From: Leptasterias polaris
Lineage: Eukaryota; Echinodermata; Asteroidea; Forcipulatida; Asteriidae
Length of the DNA stretch: 64,000 nt
Assembly (NCBI GenBank): GCA_037783415.1
Contig: JAZGTN010000061.1
Span: forward strand, 496,001 to 560,000
Reading direction: 5' to 3'
This document shows, piece after piece, positions 44,101-52,700 of the stretch (position 1 is the stretch's first letter; each line of letters begins with the position of its first letter). A program made the translations under genes and the position numbers. A model generated the notes under the pieces. It saw only the letters and a list, made by a program, of their open reading frames with translations. It was not told the origin of the DNA and did not search any database.

Positions 44101-46754
44101 AAATATAACAAATATATAATTATTATTTTCTTTTGGGGGGGGGGGAAACAATTTATTTTTTTAGGGGGAAAAAAAACGGATTTCCGGTTTAAAACGGAGG
44201 AATCACATCCCTGTAAAAATAGTTCTCAATACTACAATGCTACACATGAAAGCTTTACTTGCATCTACCTACATGTAACACCAAATGAACATTTTCTGAC
44301 TCTCTAATTCCAGCTGAGTAGATAGTTTGACATCTAGCCATAAAATGCTTAGATTTCAGAATTCAAAATACAGCACTTTGTGGCAAGTGCAAGCCTTCAT
44401 CAATTGCTAACAAGAGCAATTTGACATATTTGCACTTTATCATTTTGGTTCAAAATGATGACTTGACTTATTAACTTATTGACTTATTTAAATTATTAAT
44501 TTATAGCAAGTTCGGTTTGTCTGGATTCAAGTTTGATAACGATTCACAGATTTAATCGTAAAATATACAGAGACATTTAAATGGAAAGTTACTGAAGAAC
44601 AAAAGCTAAATAAAGTTGAATTGAACAGGCTGAGAATTGTTGTTTTTGAATTATGTTCTCAGTAAAGTGTCTTTGTTCATAATGTGGGTTAGGTTTAGAG
44701 ACACAAATGCCACATGGAAATGAAATGAAATGTATACTGCCAGGAACCAAAAACACACCAACCTCAAGAACAAGACACACCAATGCAATAGAAACCTTGC
44801 ATTTTAAGCCACTGCCGTCACTGAGAAATAGCAATGAAAACATGCTTCATTTATCTTCAGTGAGGGCACTATTTAAGCTAGTGGCACCATATGCAAGAAA
44901 TCTTAACACAGCAAGGCCCATTGAACATCCACAGCAAATAGTGCACCGCAAACCACAGAGGGAAGACTGGCTGGTTGGTCATTCAGGAATTGCAAAGTTT
45001 AAAGTCACAATTTTTGTCTTCTTTAAATCTCTGGCATTCTCAAAAAGATTCAGCAAATCTGTTTTGTTATTGCAGAATTATTCTTAGGCAGGATTTTTAC
45101 AGGATTCTTCAAGTGCCAACTTTACAATTCTCATATTCTGCTTAAAATACTAGTTTAATCTTCAAAGAAAAGATTTTGATAGTGATGTTTTTGTGTCTTG
45201 TTATGGACAGTAAGGTGAAATTCAAACAAGTCCATGGGTTAATCTTTGGTTACAACAATTTTAAATCGGATTCCTTCACACTCCAAAAATCATTGCACCT
45301 TACTAATCCTCTTTGTTTTGAAATGAATTTGATCACTTTATCAAATGCACCCCAGGTTTGACATTTCATCTAAGTGACAATGTTTTTTGTTATACCTCAG
45401 TTCATAAATCAGATCTGGACCACAACAATTTTTTCTGATTTGATTGTTACTGGTCTTCCACACTTCAATGACAAACACTCAGAATCTGATGCTTTTAGAC
45501 CAACCAATCCAGCTTAGGGTGTTGGGGAAGGGAGAGGAGGGGGCGGAGGTTCATTAGAAGGGCCAGCATGCAGGATGATTTTATAATGAGCTCACATAGC
45601 ACCGTTAGCATAGATGGAACTGGTGTGATCGGTTCCGTCTACGTACTGCACAGGTCCTTGGTAGATGCTTTGCTGGGAGGACTGGCTCACAGGTATCGTC
45701 TGTAGGGTCACTGTGGTACCGGCTGAGGGGACATCCTTCACTGGCTCAGTCACTGGGGCTAATCATCAGAATCACAAGTAAAAAAAGTTAAATATTGATG
45801 AGATTTATTTTCATAGCTGTGACTACCATCTACATGTAGGTCGAGTTGAATTGACAGTCTTTTATTTACTCATTGAATTTACATGTAAGTTAATCTTTTT
45901 AATAACTTTGAACCTTGATTTTAAAATCTTTCTTTTTGGGGTGAGGTGTTTATTTTTTTATTTTTTTTTATTTATTTACTTTCATGTATAGTTCTGGATT
46001 TTATTTTGTTTTTTGTTTAAAGTGTTTGTGTCAGTTAAAGGTAGGGTCATATATTTGTAACTACTCCAAAAGTGAATTACCCTTAAAACTTACTTAGTGA
46101 GAAGCGTTGCAGCTTTTGATAGTATAAACCATTTTGAGAAAGGATTCCCTTTAAAGTATTATGGTTTGGAGAAAAATATAACCCAAAACATTTGAATCTG
46201 AGAAACAATTCATGCATTAATCATTTTTTTAAAGATTTTTGAGGGTTTGTGTTCATTCGCAAATGCTGCTTCTTTTCTTTTGTTCTCAAAATAATGCGAA
46301 CAATAGTAACAATGACCATGTCTTTCGAGGACCATGTCTTTCGAGGAACATAAACAATTATCTGAAATGCATACACTGCACATGTACTCAAAATGTATAC
46401 CTTAATTAAACACATTATGTAATACCCTCAGCACACACAAGAGGAATTGTGAAATAGTGTCTCATGCTTGTGTATGTGTAATGCTCAGTAATTTTACTGG
46501 TAATGTTTACAAACACTGAACACTGGACATTTGTTATTATCCACACAGTGTTTGCTTTATTTGGACTATGCAAACCACAAGCTACATAGTATAACCATTG
46601 ACATACCTGCAACTTGTACAAACTGCTGCGCTTGTATGGTCTGCGTGCTGGGCTGATGCTGTGCCTGGTGAGTGGTGATGATAGTGGGGGCTGAAATCTG
46701 CTGCTGTTGGGTTGTGGCACTGATAGCTTGCATCTTGAACGTCTCGGTTGCCAT
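32868..46754 (-). CDS. RFX: RFX1/2/3-type winged-helix transcription factor, complete, 13 coding exons
   Basis: Thirteen exons with perfectly closing phases give 2,124 coding bases (707 residues plus stop; vertebrate RFX2/3 are about 720-750). The order is a Gln-rich activation region (1-104), a Gly/Thr-rich segment (104-198), the RFX winged-helix DNA-binding domain (about 199-273, with [34 protein letters not shown]), then the B/C and dimerisation regions (about 355-663, including [57 protein letters not shown]) and a divergent Thr/Asn-rich tail. Such factors bind X-boxes in promoters of ciliary genes. One animal gene usually represents the RFX1/2/3 group outside vertebrates, so I do not name a paralogue. 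The start ATG lies 13 bases inside an exon with an upstream acceptor (CTTTTCACAG at 46,768), so the promoter and 5' UTR exon lie further right. X-box-like sites occur 1.8 kb upstream. Confidence 0.97.
33253..34012. repeat. Minisatellite, 76-bp unit x10
   Basis: TCAGTTTTGTGATGAAGCCA recurs every 76 bases exactly ten times. Units differ mainly at TTTACAGAG/TTTATAGAG plus single changes. It lies within RFX intron 12. Confidence 0.97.
34545..34693 (-). CDS. RFX: RFX coding exon 12
   Basis: 149 bases encoding [40 protein letters not shown] and [10 protein letters not shown], the last block shared with vertebrate family members. Acceptor TTTCTTGCAG, donor GTAAGT, phase 1. Confidence 0.96.
34740..35048. 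mobile_element. piggyBac-type MITE
   Basis: CCCTTTGAGTGCC at left and its near inverse GGCACTGTAAGGG at right, flanked on both sides by TTAA (34,736-34,739; 35,049-35,052). TTAA targets and CCY ends are piggyBac traits. The interior is a roughly duplicated unit (CATTCTGAAACGTCATACTG, TACTACTCGACAA) and has no transposase. It lies in RFX intron 11. Confidence 0.85.
35270..35478 (-). CDS. RFX: RFX coding exon 11 (dimerisation region)
   Basis: 209 bases encoding [20 protein letters not shown] through [16 protein letters not shown]. Acceptor CTCTGTAAAG, donor GTAAGT, phase 2. Confidence 0.96.
35479..37030. other. RFX introns 9 and 10 without recognised elements
   Basis: Outside exon 10 (36,506-36,655) I see only AT-rich sequence, with no tandem array, TIR element or protein similarity. 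Confidence 0.5.
36506..36655 (-). CDS. RFX: RFX coding exon 10 (dimerisation region)
   Basis: 150 bases, phase 0 to 0, encoding [40 protein letters not shown] and [10 protein letters not shown]; almost identical to vertebrate RFX proteins. Donor GTTGGT. Confidence 0.96.
37031..37128 (-). CDS. RFX: RFX coding exon 9
   Basis: 98 bases encoding [20 protein letters not shown] and IPQDMIGLK. Acceptor ATAATTTTCAG, donor GTAAGA, phase 0. Confidence 0.94.
38172..38344. mobile_element. MITE, GGGCCCAATTTCATAGAGC family
   Basis: GCCTAATATCATAAAGATGC at left, AGTTCTATGAAATTGGGCCC at right; it ends 100 bases before RFX exon 8. Confidence 0.75.
38444..38595 (-). CDS. RFX: RFX coding exon 8
   Basis: 152 bases encoding [20 protein letters not shown] and [17 protein letters not shown], strongly conserved in the family. 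Acceptor ATTTTTCAG, donor GTAAGT, phase 1. Confidence 0.95.
38856..39024. mobile_element. MITE-like repeat, GCATGATATTTGG family
   Basis: Starts CACGCATGATATTTGGCCC and ends AGAATATCAAGCCTG. Shares GGCTGACCTACA, TTTTCAGGCTGTTTAATAAC and CTGATTTTCTGAG with the copies at 39,272 and 51,823. Confidence 0.6.
39149..39243 (-). CDS. RFX: RFX coding exon 7
   Basis: 95 bases encoding [20 protein letters not shown] and [11 protein letters not shown], equivalent to the VVMNLQFHYIEKLWLSFW block of vertebrate proteins. Acceptor TGCACACAG, donor GTAAGT, phase 2. Confidence 0.94.
39272..39455. mobile_element. MITE-like repeat, GCATGATATTTGG family
   Basis: CAGGCATAATATTTGGTGC at left and AAGAATATCATGCCTG at right form terminal inverted repeats of about 12 bp. 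Located in RFX intron 6. Confidence 0.65.
39857..40097 (-). CDS. RFX: RFX coding exon 6
   Basis: 241 bases: a low-complexity Gln/Gly stretch, then [12 protein letters not shown] and [20 protein letters not shown], the start of the conserved B region. Acceptor TTTCATCAAG, donor GTAAGT, phase 0. Confidence 0.94.
40594..40713 (-). CDS. RFX: RFX coding exon 5 (DNA-binding domain, end)
   Basis: 120 bases encoding [20 protein letters not shown] and [14 protein letters not shown]. The wing residues that contact the X-box lie here. Acceptor TTACAATCAG, donor GTGAGT, phase 2. Confidence 0.96.
40825..40972. mobile_element. MITE, TTCACAAAGAG family
   Basis: Left GGGCTCGATTTCACAAAGAG and right CTTTGTGGAATCGACCCC are inverted repeats; the body contains CAACTCATCTTAAGATGAAT. 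It is the best copy of the family in the window. Confidence 0.8.
41034..41124 (+). repeat. SINE/LINE 3' tail with ATT repeat
   Basis: GTAAAGCGCATTGAGACGTT, AATGCGCTATATAAGAACTG and an (ATT)n run form the typical 3' end of a widespread invertebrate SINE family whose body is seen at 46,880-47,065. Confidence 0.65.
41131..41154 (-). ncRNA. Partial hammerhead-like motif, second type
   Basis: Minus strand has CTGAAGA followed by a perfect stem GGTCC-AGTT-TGGACC, the CTGANGA box plus stem II of a Penelope hammerhead, but the GAAA that should follow is replaced by CTAC. An inactive relic is inferred. Confidence 0.4.
41698..41870. repeat. Dispersed repeat (same family as 965-1170)
   Basis: AGTGACTAGTTAGCTTGTCA, CAAGCTTTTTCACCAGTCCA, GTGACTGGTCCTAAGG and GGCCACTGTTAAGAG are in the same order as at 965-1170. 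Located in RFX intron 4. Confidence 0.55.
42021..42202 (-). CDS. RFX: RFX coding exon 4 (DNA-binding domain, first part)
   Basis: 182 bases encoding [40 protein letters not shown] and [13 protein letters not shown]: the core of the RFX winged helix including the recognition region. Acceptor TCTCCTTAG, donor GTTAGG, phase 2. Confidence 0.97.
42673..42955 (-). CDS. RFX: RFX coding exon 3 (Gly/Thr-rich linker)
   Basis: 283 bases, acceptor TATCCTTACAG, donor GTAAGA, phase 0. Encodes [14 protein letters not shown], repeated Gly/Ile turns, [17 protein letters not shown] and TTRASPAT. The SRSSPAT-like end is conserved just before the DNA-binding domain. Confidence 0.92.
42956..45595. other. RFX intron 2
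   Basis: 2.6 kb without recognised exons. Contains a G-run interrupted once at about 43,244-43,264, another G-run near 44,137-44,147, and at 44,590-44,635 a short GTTGAATTGAA tail like those ending LINEs. Nothing else was recognised. Confidence 0.5.
45596..45758 (-). CDS. RFX: RFX coding exon 2
   Basis: 163 bases after acceptor TGATGATTAG, encoding [13 protein letters not shown] and ending [10 protein letters not shown] then SSIYANGA, which parallels the AQVQYVEG..VYTNGAI block of vertebrate RFX3. Donor GTGAGC, phase 2. Confidence 0.9.
46035..46300. repeat. MITE remnant, TTAAAGGCA family
   Basis: TTAAAGGTAGGGTCATA, AACTTACTTAGTGAGAAGC, GATAGTATAAACCATTTTGA and ATTTGAATCTGAGAAACA follow the order of the complete copies; the right end is missing. 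Confidence 0.6.
46607..46754 (-). CDS. RFX: RFX coding exon 1 (Gln-rich N terminus)
   Basis: Begins [15 protein letters not shown], rich in Gln, His and Thr, ending FVQVAG at donor GTATGT (phase 1). The exon continues as 5' UTR to 46,767, where an acceptor is visible. Confidence 0.92.
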
Positions 46755-46879
46755 GAATTAAGCTTGCCTGTGAAAAGATGGGGTTCCATTTTTTTAAAGT
46801 TGTAATTAAAATTGTTCAATACTGTTTTGCATGTTTGCCTTCATAAATAGCAAATTTTACAACATATCACTGCACTTTA

Positions 46880-47065
46880 CGTTAGTGCCCTGGTCATTGG
46901 GCCAATAGCGTTCCTGTAATCTTTCTCAGTTCCTTTGGGGTATACAGCCCCGAGCTGCCATTGCGCTATGGAGGCTTTTTCCAACGCATACATTTATACC
47001 ACTGGTAAAGAGGAACAGTACTTATAGTAAAGCATCTTGCTCAAGGATGATGATGACAGGCAATT
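46880..47065 (-). mobile_element. SINE fragment (tRNA-SINE family body)
   Basis: Minus strand reads CCTTGAGCAAGATGCTTTAC, GGTATAAATGTATGCG, CGCAATGGCAGCTCGGGGCT, GTATACCCC and GACCAGGGCACTAACGTAAA, the known order of the family's body. It lies in the intron just upstream of RFX coding exon 1. Confidence 0.65.
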
Positions 47066-47802
47066 CCACAGTTATTTGCTATGTGTATCATAATTTGGTT
47101 TTAAATGATTTTCTTGGTTTGATACATCTCAGGTCACTATAAGGGTATACATTCCCATGCGCCTTCTCAGGTTGTACTCAATTTCATGGAAGAAAAGCTA
47201 ACAAATATTACTACTAAATTTGTTTATTATTAAGTACGAATGACAAGACAGAGGGGAAACTTCATCAGGATGTCCAGACATTAGTATTTGCTTAATATAC
47301 ATGTAGCCATCAGGTCATGTGTGGTAGGGATATAAACAATACCCACAACCCTTCATTACTACACGTTTAAATACATGACTTTTTGAACCCGTTTTCATAT
47401 AAATGACAGACCAAAAAGACAAATTCTAAAGAAATGTCTTGTTAAAGGTAAATCAAATTGAGTTTTGGAAATTAAGGAAATAATGTTTACATCCTCAAGC
47501 TTGCCTTGTTTTCAGCAACATTGTTCTAGTACACTCCTGTGGAAATTTCATCAAATTAGCTAATCCCGATTTCATGGAAATTACAACACATAATGTCTCT
47601 TTTGCCAGGAATTTCATGCACAGATGCTTATTTTGATCGTGGCAATCAGAATAAACATGTTGATTTTTATTTAATTTTATTTATTTTAAAAAAAAATGGG
47701 GGGGGGGGGGGGAGGACTTCAAATTATTCTGGAGGATATTCAAAGTGGTATAAATTTTAAAATCAGTTAACTTTCAAGTTGAAATGCAAACATTTGCTAA
47801 TG

Positions 47803-47857
47803 TCCTGACTTTTCGACCTTAGCAGTGAAAGACTCTGCTAGGGTCGAAACGTCAGAC
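47803..47857. ncRNA. Two hammerhead-like motifs head to head (hairpin)
   Basis: CCTGACTTTTCGACCTTAGC on the plus strand faces CTGCTAGGGTCGAAACGTCA nine bases later, forming a 20-bp hairpin. The right copy continues into the same downstream sequence as the Penelope flank at 1741-1830 (inverted). Confidence 0.55.
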
Positions 47858-48559
47858 TAACTATTTTGTGCACTTATACCAATGGTCCTTTTGGAACAAT
47901 TTGCAACAGCTTATTCTATTTTCTCCTTCAGGTTGAAAATAATCATTTTTCTAAATTAGCTAAACTTTGCTGTACATTGTCTTGAAGTTAGTATGTGCGT
48001 GTAAGTAGTTGTCTAGAAAAGCGGGGAATCTCAGTAAAAAGCTTTTGGTGTTGCTTCTTTAAGCGTGAGGAATTTCTCAATTCTAGCAATAACACCGAGG
48101 TGAATACAACTCCACATTCTGTCCTACAAAGTTGATTACATGAGTTCCTACCAACTAGAATACCATAGGCAAATTAAATACTTGATAAACATGCTCCGGT
48201 GAACTTGTAATTAATGACCAATGCACTGATGAAAGCACGTTACATCAACCAAATCGTAACCAAATCAACTCTACTTTAACCATGCTGGACCGAGAGTCCA
48301 ATCTGATAAGTAACTAAGTATGTAACTCAATTTCAGCACTCAATTTCAGAATAAACTTTCACCCATTGGGGCAGTCGGTCTTAATAGACCCAAGAACTTG
48401 GACTTTGACTGTCCAGCAATTAGCCAAGCATTCTTTCATCACATGTAAGAGCATACAATAACACCCTCATGAATTACTTTCAGTTCCGTTATTAGAAATA
48501 TGCACTTTCAAGAAAAATAACTATAAGTGCCTCAGCAGTCTATAGACGAAAATTTTGTT

Positions 48560-48758
48560 GTTTCCTTGGTAACGTTTACTCTTGTTCCATGAAGGCCAAA
48601 ATGTGATAGCACTGAGGGTTTTAATCAAGCTAGGGTGGGTATAGCATGCTTTATTAGATATTGGGGTTGCCTAGAAACAGGGCAAATGGTGCATGTTTAC
48701 TATGGAAACACATTAAAGACTCAAGTGGAATGACAACAAAATGGCCAGGTCGGTTGCC
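48560..48758. promoter_or_regulatory. Cluster of X-box-like (RFX-binding) sites upstream of RFX
   Basis: GTTTCCTTGGTAAC at 48560-48573 is an imperfect inverted repeat close to the RFX X-box consensus GTNRCC-N0-3-RGYAAC. GTTGCCTAGAAAC (48666-48678) and GTTTACTATGGAAAC (48695-48709) are near matches, and a half-site GTTGCC follows at 48753. They lie about 1.8-2.0 kb upstream of the first RFX coding exon. Binding is inferred from the motif only. Confidence 0.45.
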
Positions 48759-48981
48759 AGGGGAGGTCTTGCTGGTGAGAAGCAATTTCAATGTTTTCTT
48801 TGCAGATTAAGAAAGACAAAGAAATGGATTGAGCATCGGACTGAAGCATTGTTCAAACTGATTGAAACTGCCAACGAGAAACTTTGAACAAAAAATCATC
48901 AACCTGACTGCTTCTATTACACCAACCTGTGTGTGCGTCTGTACATGACCTGTGCAGTAACTGCAATTCATTTACACCATT

Positions 48982-49014
48982 TAGAAAGACTCTGCTAGGG
49001 TCGAAACGGGAGGC
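48982..49014 (+). ncRNA. Solo hammerhead-like Penelope motif
   Basis: Contains GACTCTGCTAGGGTCGAAAC exactly as in the Penelope copies, followed by GGGAGGCCACGAATAA. No Penelope coding sequence is adjacent. Confidence 0.5.
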
Positions 49015-51822
49015 CACGAATAATTTTTGCATTTCTGTTTCTACAAAAACAGCAAACTTTCTTCTTTCTTTTTTCAAATAAAAATCATACTGCCGTGTAG
49101 CACCAGCATATAGTGTGTGGGTTGTCTTTGGGGATCATTTCAGTCATGCACATGTGTATAGTGTATTTAATATCTTAAATGCACCAAACATTAACAACTT
49201 AGGCCCGCTGTTTTTGAATTCTCAGCAATACGAATGCTGATTTGTGCGATTCCTACTAACACGTTGTTCACAGCATGGTTTTGGTATTCAAGTACAAGTT
49301 TGTACAAACATGCCTTCTGTCCTCATGCATTGACCGTACGCTGACAATGCTTTGTCAAATCATTTCATATAAGAATAACATTGAATGATTTGTCTGGTGG
49401 CTCTACAGGCGGAGTCAAAACACAAACACTGTTGCCATGACAAGAGAACTACACCACCTTGTAACTTCAGACAGTCAGCACTAAAACAAAATGTGTCAAT
49501 AGTTTCAGCAATCAAAATAACACTTATCCAAATGCATGAATTTAGTGCTTTGAAACCAAGAACGGGAAAACATAAAACAACACATCAAAGCATGATTTAA
49601 GTATGCAAATACCTCAACACAACCAAAATCATGAGGGTTGTATGAAAATTTCATGAAGGCGGCACCGGGCAGCAGCTAAAGAGTCGCATTTTTACCTTGA
49701 AGCATTGAAACAGGAAGCTACACTGTGCACTGTAGACTCTAAACTAAGCTGAATCTAAACCTATCCCATACACATGTACATGCCATATCAAGAGCAAACA
49801 GTGTAGTAAACTCTAACACTTTAATTAATAAAGCAGCCATTTTGCTTGATCACCATTTACACTGTTTTTAACCAAAGTGAGGTTAAAAATAAAAACATAA
49901 AAAGGACCCAGGCCTTGGGTACATTTTGATGACCCCGACTGGAAAGACATAATTGAGCTTAGAACCTATCTTAATTGGTGGCTAGGGCTTGATCGCCGTG
50001 TCATCATTCATGGAGGAAAAGGACGTCCTTTACAACATCCTTAGGAACAGTCATAGCAGTAGCTGAAGCCACCATTTTGGATACAGCCATTGAAGTCATT
50101 GGTCGTACCACAACGTATAAAATTGAGCCGACCAAACTGTAATTAAGTTTCTGGCATCATTAACGTCATTAGCATTAGCCTGTTTAAAACTACAGTACAA
50201 TGTACATGGTAACAAACAATTGCTTATGTTATTTGTACAAAACAAAAACAACAAAAAACACAAACATACAAACAAAACATATTTTCGCATGTACATGAAG
50301 CTCTTTACTCCCAAACACCAAAAGAGGTAAATCCGAATGTTTTTTCTTGTAGGATTACCAAAAAACAACCTATAATAGGGAGGTAATCTGGCTTTAGGCA
50401 CACTGTCCACAGCTTGTCTATTAGGATTTAAATTTTCACACAGCTTTCATATCAAGAAAATCAGAACTAACACTTCGACCATAGAGTGGTGACTTTAAGC
50501 TCAAATGATGCAGAAAGCAACACCTAAAATTGGGCCCACATCTAATGAGTTAATTAAACTTCATTAAAAAAACCTGAAAGGATTTATTGTAGTGGGGGGG
50601 GGGGGGGGGGGGGGGGAGTTGAGTCTATAGTTGGTTTGGCATCAATACTGTACTACAATTCTCTTTCAGGAAACACAATCATTCTGCAGCAGAATCTGAT
50701 CTTCAAAGGCACACTATAGGGCAAGGCCACACAGGAAGTATGGCACACATACATGTACTGTAGGTTTCACTTAACTAAGCATGTTAATTTTCCTAGATAA
50801 AAGTTTGATCATACACAAATTAGTTTCCAGTTTAACTGGTACAGTTGGAGCACTAAGCAGCAGGGTGCTGTATGAGTGGGAGTGATGACATGATGAATGC
50901 CCTTTCTGCTTTCAGTACACTCCATTAGACATGCGTACAGTGTAAAATGTGGGTGAGGTAATCAGAGAAAAACAAACTTCATTCCAACACCATTCCAGTA
51001 CTGCAGGATTACTGCATTTTCTCTGATTGTATTCCATTCTATGCCATCCATGTCTGATAGAAATTATAGAAATGTAGTGTGTTCAAAAGTTTCATGTAGA
51101 GGATATTTTAGCATTTTTCAATTTAAAGATTGTTTAAAATATCACTTCAAAACAAGATCAACCACTTCACAAGGTAATATTACACAAAATTTAAATGCGT
51201 TCTGTACTTGATCAATATAAAATTGATATATGTACTTCAGCCAGTGATCTGCAATTTTAATGCAGCACCTAGGTTGCAGCCAGAATCGAGAGAGATCTGC
51301 TATCTCACCTTTCATGTAATCTCTTATTCATGAATATTTAACCATTACAGCATCATTCAACTTGAAACCGACAGTATTAACAATACCCCTGGATGTATAC
51401 ATGAATACGTGTTGATTTACATTTTGTCAAACACTTTTTTTGTTTTTATAATAAAATTACTTTTTTATTTTTTATTTATTTTTTTATTTTATTTGGGGGG
51501 GGGGGGGGGGGGCCTGTTGCAAATGTATAGCCACTGATTACAGACTTGTTTAGATACAGAGGAAATGTTTGTTATTGAATCCAACCTACAAATTTATTTT
51601 TACATTGCAAATTATTTCAAAGTATTTAGGACTAAACTAAACTGAATAAAAATATTGTAGTTATCTGCAATATTATCAATTATTCCAATCAGGAATAGTT
51701 TGATCAGAATACTGAGCTATTTCACAGGAACTGCCCTAAGCCCCTGTATTAAGCCCGAGTATGCAGGTGACTGATATTAATCAATAACAATCATGATTCA
51801 ATAAAATAAAGTAAACAAAGTA

Positions 51823-52005
51823 CAGGCATGGTATTTGAGTGACCCTCAAAAAGTAGTAGGGAACTTTTATTGAGTACAAGGACTGACCTACACGATGGAC
51901 TTTGAGGCTTTTTATAGGTCATTTAATAATTAATTTATAGTATTTTAACAATTGCCGAGGGCAACAAATTTGGAAGTCAAATAAATATAGCAAAAATATG
52001 ATTAT
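51823..52005. repeat. MITE-like repeat, GCATGATATTTGG family
   Basis: CAGGCATGGTATTTGAG, GTAGTAGGGAAC, GACTGACCTACACG and GGTCATTTAATAAT follow the order of the copies in the RFX introns; the right end is lost. Confidence 0.5.
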
Positions 52006-52534
52006 CTTGACTTTTTTTCCGTTCACTACAAACAATAATGTATGTCTTCTAAGAATTATACTACAATGGTTTTGGTAACTTATCATGCTATCTGATTAAC
52101 AAACTGCATTTTTGTGGTTTTGGGGGTTGGTTCTTTTTCCTCTTCCCTAATTACTAGACTGCTCACTAATAAGCTAATTCAATCTTACTGTGATTTAGTC
52201 TTCCTCAGTTGAACAATCATGGAACTGATTTCATTTAGAAACACTCTGGTGACCTTTGCACTTTGCAATCTTATTATTGAGTCAATTACATTCAACCAAC
52301 TCTCTCCACAGTGCACACAAAGATTCAGGAGTAGACAAAGAATTGGGTTGGTAAATGGGAAGGGGGGGTGCATTGATGAGTTTTGATTCAAAAGCTCACT
52401 AATTACTAAATTTATAACAGTTCATTCTTCCTGAGCACTATTTGTATGAAATATATGCAAGTCAAGAAAAAACTGTTGCTCTTTTTAAGTGGCACAGTTA
52501 AGCTTGATATGAACAAAACATGCACAAAAATGAG

Positions 52535-52700
52535 CAGGCCTGATGTTTCACGGAGGCAGTGGAGGCAATTGCCTATATATGCCCCTGGTCATTGCCTCGG
52601 TGCCCCTTCAAATATTCCTAGAAATTTCCAATTTCCTCATAGAGGTGCCTTTTACAAAGGAGAAACACGTCTTAGAGCCCTTGCCCTTTCTAATCAGGCC
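52535..52700. repeat. MITE-like repeat, CAGGCCTGAT family
   Basis: CAGGCCTGATGTTTCACGGA, AGGCAATTGCCTATATATGC and TTCCTCATAGAGGTGCCTTT are shared with 26,830-26,967. Confidence 0.55.

Noticed and set aside
44707..45087. 126-residue open frame in RFX intron 2
   Set aside because: Antisense to RFX, no similarity, not flanked by plausible splice sites.
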